Source of the DNA: Giardia muris
Taxonomy: Eukaryota > Fornicata > Diplomonadida > Hexamitidae
DNA length: 64,000 nt
Assembly (NCBI GenBank): GCA_006247105.1
Contig: CM016929.1
Location: 744,001 to 808,000 of the forward strand
Reading direction: 5' to 3'
Shown in pieces: positions 63,201 through 64,000 of this stretch (position 1 is its first letter; every line of letters begins with the position of its first letter). The notes under the pieces were generated by a model, which was not told where the DNA came from, searched no databases, and saw nothing but the letters and a program-made list of their open reading frames with translations. A program made the position numbers and the translations under genes.

Positions 63201-64000
63201 AAGCTGGATCGGTTATCCGATCGCCTGCCGCGACCTCCTATTCGGACGTTGGGCCAACTCTGCAGGGACCATTGGAGATGGCGTTGCATGCCCGTACCGG
63301 AACTTGCACGGCCAGGACACGGACATCAAGAACTGCCTCACCTATTATGTTGACTCGGTTGCGGATGCGCAAGAGGCTGAGCCTCCAGGCTCTGCAGGGG
63401 GGAAAGTGGACTTTGCAGAGCTCATGGAACGAGCAGAGAAGAGCGATGACTCCGAGTCTGTGCGGCTCGTCATGTTCCAGGACGCGGTCCTTCACTTTTC
63501 TCGTCTCTTCCGTATCCTCACGCAGCCTCAAGGGCACATGCTGATGATCGGCCTCTCAGGGAGTGGGCGTCGGAGTCTGGTACGTCTTGCGGCGTTCGCC
63601 GTCGGTGCACGAGTGATTTACCCGTCAGCCTCGAAACTGTACGGCGTCAACGAATTCTATGAGGACCTCAAGCGCTGCATGCTTGCCAGTGGGTGCGATA
63701 ACGTTCCGACGATTCTTCTACTTTCCGAGTCGCAGCTTGACGCCAATGACACATTTCTCGAGATTCTCAACGGAGTCCTTAATGGTGTGACACTTCCAGC
63801 AAACCTTTGGAAGCCGGATGAACGCGAGAGAATCATGCAGCGGACACTTGAGCTCCTGGCGGCCGCTGAGGACGAGGAGGACGCGGGCACGAAGCGTGCA
63901 TATCTCCCGCACGAGCTTTGGCAGCTGTTCTACCGCACCGTCCGGTGTAACCTTCACATCTGTCTTTGTCTCTCTCCAATCGGAGACGCCTTGCGTAGAC
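54232..64000 (+). CDS. Axonemal inner-arm dynein heavy chain (3' end outside window)
   Basis: An open frame runs uninterrupted from the ATG at 54232 (after GAATAAA) to the window end: 3256 of an expected 4000-4500 residues. Tail and linker come first (linker marks 'NPHMKQRHWEKVF', 'FPRFFFLSNDELL', 'FGWLKQLRYYW'). AAA1 has Walker A GPAGTGKTE (1796) and CFDEFNR (1847). AAA2 has GDTLTGKT (2089) and 'HWICFDSPVDALWIEN'. AAA3 has GATGTSKT (2606) and VFIDD (2717). AAA4 has GLSGSGRRS (3107). The 'DLAKAMCIQCLVFNCSEGLN' stretch fits single-headed inner arms (DNAH1/3/6/7/12 group) rather than outer-arm or cytoplasmic types. Low-complexity insertions occur near 1120, 1510 and 2630. The stalk and AAA5-6 are missing only because the window ends. 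Confidence 0.9.
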   Translation, partial: MPVPTSEKQGGGPGRAHAEAILELERSSRMAPHLPHEYYVFDEQDYAPYDHDDVRPAHIAPAEETTVCACTRTQNTGEATLRGASGTLLHRLDMHSEKSLPAGTLGRTGPDLISAASRTLRPRNIETRKILDSEKLVAKMVSGSDVIAYFAGTPDKAVVKLVFCAPTTMPVDKVYDPYTLRVIDGDIAKKLPVYYTIAQNGVMRIVNQNVKSLRFYDLINGKNTIDPSSARDPTRDNQDQDFDIVGGGAVLQSATQPIFGESQGVHDERALDLSARLRRRKHFESTDPRILSDTIEADLVSAIHDDASEFVLLDRWILEASNFGILRNYTFFRHFYTVKALRQWIAFRKFGRYSRHRKMLTMGLFAARPHFLKTLSAISLILYDVRTLSAIDFYCKTNETAQKAAPTSPQASGKKENEEQHLLLTCAAQPLPAWRSAQIQIKRSTSEALDAASDGILDEVTALCAELRRRATDDDELEQAKVPLFMKQKLARTKAITVTKLEQLERQKAIRQAQDELLTIANFVKLCDYLCNEALLELVYSSTKALEDAIVSPPVERVGLVVSEIFFRPVPEGLRFEETDATGDVEFRPPLREIQTTILESITEVVSLCAQQTHLSQLASLREYFLLAGQPLPSTQSIIAIAAGDAALQTSITAIECATSDQIAKLEAFSKGYSQLYPIHAFLSTWDEEAYTARYLSALSCDPHVLLPDTLVAPISGKTIADIRSYLTTPPNLQNLPAEDRQVLEETYEHARSIYSTRPLERQIALFRQWSQMLSRMAANSSTGFAQLDARTLLQTLQPVPIMGLKAVENTALKILRNLVSACTSAFRTHLKVLSIEPRSLTEFCSYVKYVHSVDSEMEHFVSEVQLADDLIVMLASSNILQIAPPTNMFVIFDPQVSADDLLTSDTKLNPPVSGLGCRVSVADRTSVDTLHSDLQQLQARRAFAEQLIREQHYTMSSALKESLTSTINDAADIRLTLLSGSACDSNAEPRSVVAHIDELSSNLNEIAQKYKELVGESDVLVGWYTKDDPAAIGGDGKQSLKVLPGQTPTPSQLVCASNLENLNSLKDTIAQIRQDLELRSRLWKRMLEWRVFEDRIVVSSWVDTVVNSSADSETDGATPPTPEPTAPESEEPTDAPPLDSQEEEAAPVDPVVERFKHITAESSVNFINEVAKDANKFSRQLPDDSVANALKRAVTSMKQKSQLIQDLGNPHMKQRHWEKVFELLRPTAKDPSLLSYNSGFSLETLLDAGIIAKRSEVSTISVTATGERNIELSLGKIQGTWEGTMLALKEYPSRTGNTYYIISGVEELYQQLEDSTATLQAMAGSRFVAGIKSLIDAWDKRLSNFSEVLDEWCKLQQTWLYLESIFAPEDIRRQLPQESTDFMQIDSYWVTLMGTIHANPCVMTVINAGQPGTPLQDHDILREFTDANARLEIIQKRLEDYLESKRLAFPRFFFLSNDELLQILAQTTDANAVRPFLRKIFEAIGDIDISTPAPVVAPTFPTSSERDGASTGDGTRSSKDRRKRRSEAGEPPQTSPLLTAMISPEGERVDFITPVVPTGGLVEVWLTALEKEMVHTVRERMYHTLCTAPKEGESRRDWMFSHPAQCIMACGQAVWSAGVEEGLCKDEQSGDTQRGSMNAFAQSLMRQIEELVALTVSNLDSRQRGLISTLIVLEVHSRDVAASLLDPNSDSFCSSMYDFGWLKQLRYYWQLDAEKAAGPETASSRPTSSGSVPREQRGVQEVKGNLIIRQTNSMFTCGYEYMGISTRLVMTPLTDRCFITLTSALANFMGGAPQGPAGTGKTESTKDLAKAMCIQCLVFNCSEGLNVAAMGKFFIGLVMCGAWSCFDEFNRIEVEVLSVVAQQILCIQTAILRGVDRFLFNAGTSSDAGLEISVGNGDPSKKCGIFITMNPGYAGRVELPDNLKALFRPISMVVPDYSLIAEIILFSEGFTTAKVLSKKMVQLYKLSSEQLSHQSHYDFGMRAIKSVLVMAGGLRRKYEHLSEDVVLIRAMRDANLPKFLIDDIELFMGIVQDLFPGVQIPSVEHGELYEQITQILRNDGLQPSAEYTKKVIQIYDTHVIRHGLMTVGDTLTGKTVARDVLAQAITNIAGGIAESGGQSDEFCPVVQYVINSKAVTMPELYGEFNAVSHDWTDGLIAVTARKVIDPQNAHQKHWICFDSPVDALWIENLNTTLDDNKMICLANGERIRLHSKVNLFFEVADLSQASPATVSRCGMIYFASEFIGHENLFRSLLVDNQKCLLGKLLDLVCLEEFSLSLQELRGEAQILASSELRAGDEDEQNSGAASDLLQTTMASLPEPVGPQLAVSTYPPPLAKFQAFEAVLHKSVQVLATRVYTQLCYIYSKLIPYLRDNCREEMRTVDFQLAMSAYQLLESLIGERLAFAREKVAELTIQRRIQEQQRVSSRQKGRGGTDDVPVAERTALEVFLDKLPSLEIIANRANTGMAPVVSILLDQRVLFAVAWGLAGSACAEFRPKIDAFLRATLSSSGLSVPELSALSNAFPPATTSTGHPATIYDWRLDNQTRGYAVWDSGSLQTLFGQKRFDGSILKQGGSVFDMIIPTADFIRLCAVTQSLLRNGNNIFLCGATGTSKTSVVKTIFTRCIGNAELAKKGGDEKKAEEPREDEEVGGAAASNTAATVDETNYGLETALLNANTLEFPMSAQTRASAVEEAIVEKMDRKRKTLFCPANQRKAMFVFIDDATMPTPDTYGSQPPIEILRQIISEGGCYDRQKLQFRTLEGLQFLCASLPPGGGRNAVSRRFSGKFAVLACEEIAHQALITIFGNLLQGFITSDVEGKAFSLDIRKGLRQCVNFVVQLYENTRVDIRATPLKSHYSFNVRDIAKVIGGVFAVTPDEVPRLPDLAALLIHESYRVFRDRLVDAKDCETFDRVLITTAWRHFGKTVEAAEKGTSEGGETSAESRDEYVEIDFDQPEQASDGAQDGGQASDEQDAKGSLRSAEELAALRDRLTSWIGYPIACRDLLFGRWANSAGTIGDGVACPYRNLHGQDTDIKNCLTYYVDSVADAQEAEPPGSAGGKVDFAELMERAEKSDDSESVRLVMFQDAVLHFSRLFRILTQPQGHMLMIGLSGSGRRSLVRLAAFAVGARVIYPSASKLYGVNEFYEDLKRCMLASGCDNVPTILLLSESQLDANDTFLEILNGVLNGVTLPANLWKPDERERIMQRTLELLAAAEDEEDAGTKRAYLPHELWQLFYRTVRCNLHICLCLSPIGDALRR

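Noticed and set aside
54232..64000. Possible frameshift or split in the dynein gene
   Set aside because: I checked frame at AAA1, AAA2, AAA3 and AAA4 Walker motifs and the linker; all are in phase with the ATG at 54232.
1..64000. Alternative genetic code (TAA/TAG read as Gln)
   Set aside because: TAA and TAG close many genes with the next gene starting immediately after, for example eIF3a, Bud32, VPS4, NIF3 and BBS2, so the standard code applies.
1..64000. tRNA, rRNA, CRISPR, transposon or variant surface protein genes
   Set aside because: I saw no cloverleaf, no repeat array, no reverse transcriptase or transposase, and no CxxC-rich surface protein with a CRGKA-type tail.

Overview
This window looks like a chromosome segment from a Giardia-type diplomonad (a flagellated, anaerobic eukaryote). 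Four things point there. (1) Packing is extreme: 32 protein genes, none with a visible intron, leave only about 1.9 kb of the 64 kb outside coding sequence (my tally of the gaps). (2) AGTRAA, the Giardia-type poly(A) signal, lies on or just after about ten stop codons. (3) Many start codons directly follow a short A-run, as expected of Giardia initiators. (4) The gene content fits: 'Protein 21.1' ankyrin proteins, a NEK kinase, a WRKY factor, a 2[4Fe-4S] ferredoxin and many flagellar genes. TAA, TAG and TGA all act as stops, which argues against the TAR=Gln code of Spironucleus and Trepomonas. The DNA looks GC-rich for Giardia, so a G. muris-like species is plausible, but I did not compute GC and cannot fix the species.

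Layout. 1-5950: the tail of a CFAP251-like radial-spoke protein, ribosomal protein eS19 and a TOG-domain (XMAP215-like) microtubule protein. 5968-11108: three tandem minus-strand ankyrin genes. 11431-17756: an EF-hand-like protein, an OB-fold protein, VPS4, a membrane RING E3 and a NEK kinase. 17758-21372: an unknown protein directly behind a BBS1 candidate. 21403-28681: an unknown 848-residue protein, tubulin cofactor A, Bud32, a degenerate CaaX GTPase, a ferredoxin, a tetraspan membrane protein and a CEP131-like coiled coil. 28714-34648: a TAF2-like protein and an unknown protein. 34653-40245: eIF3a, a fourth ankyrin protein and a histidine phosphatase. 40238-48562: an unknown 1043-residue protein, DNA polymerase epsilon subunit B, NIF3-like and BBS2. 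48592-50685: a double-WRKY factor. 50809-54003: an IQCH-like protein. 54232-64000: an inner-arm dynein heavy chain that runs off the window.

How the genes relate. Eukaryotic neighbours need not be co-regulated, but ciliary and microtubule genes are frequent: CFAP251, XMAP215, BBS1, BBS2, TBCA, CEP131-like, IQCH, dynein, NEK and perhaps the ankyrin proteins. Core machinery fills the rest (eS19, eIF3a, TAF2, POLE2, Bud32, VPS4). The most striking structure is the set of gene borders. Divergent start codons are as little as 4 bp apart, convergent stops abut or overlap, and poly(A) signals fuse with stop codons and with the next gene's start codon.
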